Source: Luteolibacter rhizosphaerae
Lineage (GTDB): Bacteria > Verrucomicrobiota > Verrucomicrobiia > Verrucomicrobiales > Akkermansiaceae
Assembly (NCBI RefSeq): GCF_025950095.1
Contig: NZ_JAPDDR010000001.1
Location: forward strand, 558,001 to 622,000
Reading direction: 5' to 3'
Length of the DNA stretch: 64,000 nt
Part shown: positions 63,573-64,000 of the stretch, one piece after another
Layout: each line of letters opens with the position of its first letter
How positions within the stretch are numbered: position 1 is the first letter of the stretch
Made by a program: the position numbers and the translations under genes
Notes under the pieces: generated by a model
The model's database searches: none
What the model was told of the DNA's origin: nothing
What the model saw: the letters and a program-made list of their open reading frames with translations, nothing else

Positions 63573-64000
63573 ATGGCTACGCGGAACATGGCGATTCCAT
63601 CCCGCCTGCCGGATCTCTTCCGGGACCTGGCAGGCGGCTTCAAGCAACAGATGTTCTTTTGGGGCCTAGATGTGGTGAACCCGGGTGGAAACCTGCTCGT
63701 CCGGCAGGGCTTCTGTCGCGAGCCGTCCGCGGGGCTGAAGGGCACCAGCCACTACAAACTGCCGTGGCAGGGCGGCAGCATCGAGCTGCATGGTGCTTGT
63801 GCAGGCTGGTTCTCCCGGCAGGGTCAGGGCTTCATTTACGTCCGGCCCTTGGGTCGTTGCCATGTCTGGAACGGCGGCCAATCCGCCATCCCGGGCGAGT
63901 GGCCCTCTCCCTTCCTGAAGACGGATGACCTGCAGCGGATGCATGCGCTGGCCGCACCCTTCATCGCGTGGTGGCTGCACTCGGAGGACTGGATCGCGCG
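63573..64000 (+). CDS. Unknown protein of the zinc locus (3' end outside window)
   Basis: An open frame of 142 codons runs from ATG 63573 to the right edge without a stop. No signal peptide or membrane helix is visible, so it may be cytoplasmic. It contains Trp- and Cys-containing stretches (IELHGACAGWFSRQGQGFIY, RPLGRCHVWNGGQ). I do not recognise a family. It starts 7 bases after the PEP-CTERM gene, so it belongs to the same operon. ATG at 63588 is an alternative start. Confidence 0.7.
   Translation, partial: MATRNMAIPSRLPDLFRDLAGGFKQQMFFWGLDVVNPGGNLLVRQGFCREPSAGLKGTSHYKLPWQGGSIELHGACAGWFSRQGQGFIYVRPLGRCHVWNGGQSAIPGEWPSPFLKTDDLQRMHALAAPFIAWWLHSEDWIA

Overview
The window looks like a chromosomal stretch of a verrucomicrobium, probably Verrucomicrobiales near Luteolibacter or Haloferula. 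This rests on the gene families seen, not on a database search: PSCyt1/DUF1549/DUF1553 and DUF1501 pairs, a PVC-type haem-binding protein, an ECF sigma factor with a FecR-like partner, a Verru_Chthon cassette A-like protein, PEP-CTERM, many Tat-like or Sec secreted proteins, and high GC (about 60-65% by eye). Housekeeping genes (putA, lpxI, aqpZ, asnS, mutL, thiD, an A-type Fe-S carrier, tRNA-Leu) are scattered among secreted, mostly uncharacterised proteins. I see no transposase, integrase, phage gene or CRISPR array.

Layout. 1-6.7 kb: a FecR/discoidin protein cut by the window edge and its sigma factor, a DUF3500 protein, a lipoprotein hydrolase, a PhoD-like phosphatase and an SMP-30 lactonase. 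6.8-11.5 kb: a coupled DUF1501 and PSD1 (cytochrome plus LamG) pair. 11.9-18.3 kb: putA, tRNA-Leu(CAA), a small secreted protein, lpxI and aqpZ. 18.3-30.2 kb: a haem-binding dehydrogenase-like protein divergent from a 2952-residue secreted repeat protein. 30.3-37.4 kb: asnS, the large cassette A-like pseudopilin, a small secreted partner and a Gfo/Idh/MocA oxidoreductase. 37.5-43.8 kb: a 1016-residue repeat protein, a membrane protein, the A-type carrier and divergent mutL. 44.2-51.7 kb: a lineage-type block of secreted proteins followed by a three-gene pseudopilin operon. 51.7-57.6 kb: zinc-ribbon proteins, a lipoprotein hydrolase, membrane proteins and thiD. 57.6-64 kb: a probable zinc-acquisition locus that runs off the right edge.

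Two systems deserve most attention. The first is the zinc locus. A His-rich outer-membrane protein and a ZnuD-like TonB-dependent receptor each have, just upstream, an 18-base element that differs at only 2 positions, which I read as a metal-repressor operator. Divergent from the receptor are two tandem surface proteins with the HxHYNWGF-type anchor-M/actinobacterial wall domain, then an unknown gene. The second is the pseudopilin operon at 48.4-51.7 kb. Two subunits keep the Glu5 of type IV pilins, while the large third subunit lacks it, as GspK does. No ATPase, secretin or prepilin peptidase lies nearby.

A cross-cutting observation is a related C-terminal module (a D-rich calcium-type motif, an S-x-D/N-L...W-like stretch and a terminal aromatic/R-V-x-V strand). 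It ends four otherwise unrelated secreted proteins in this window and may act as a sorting or anchoring signal.
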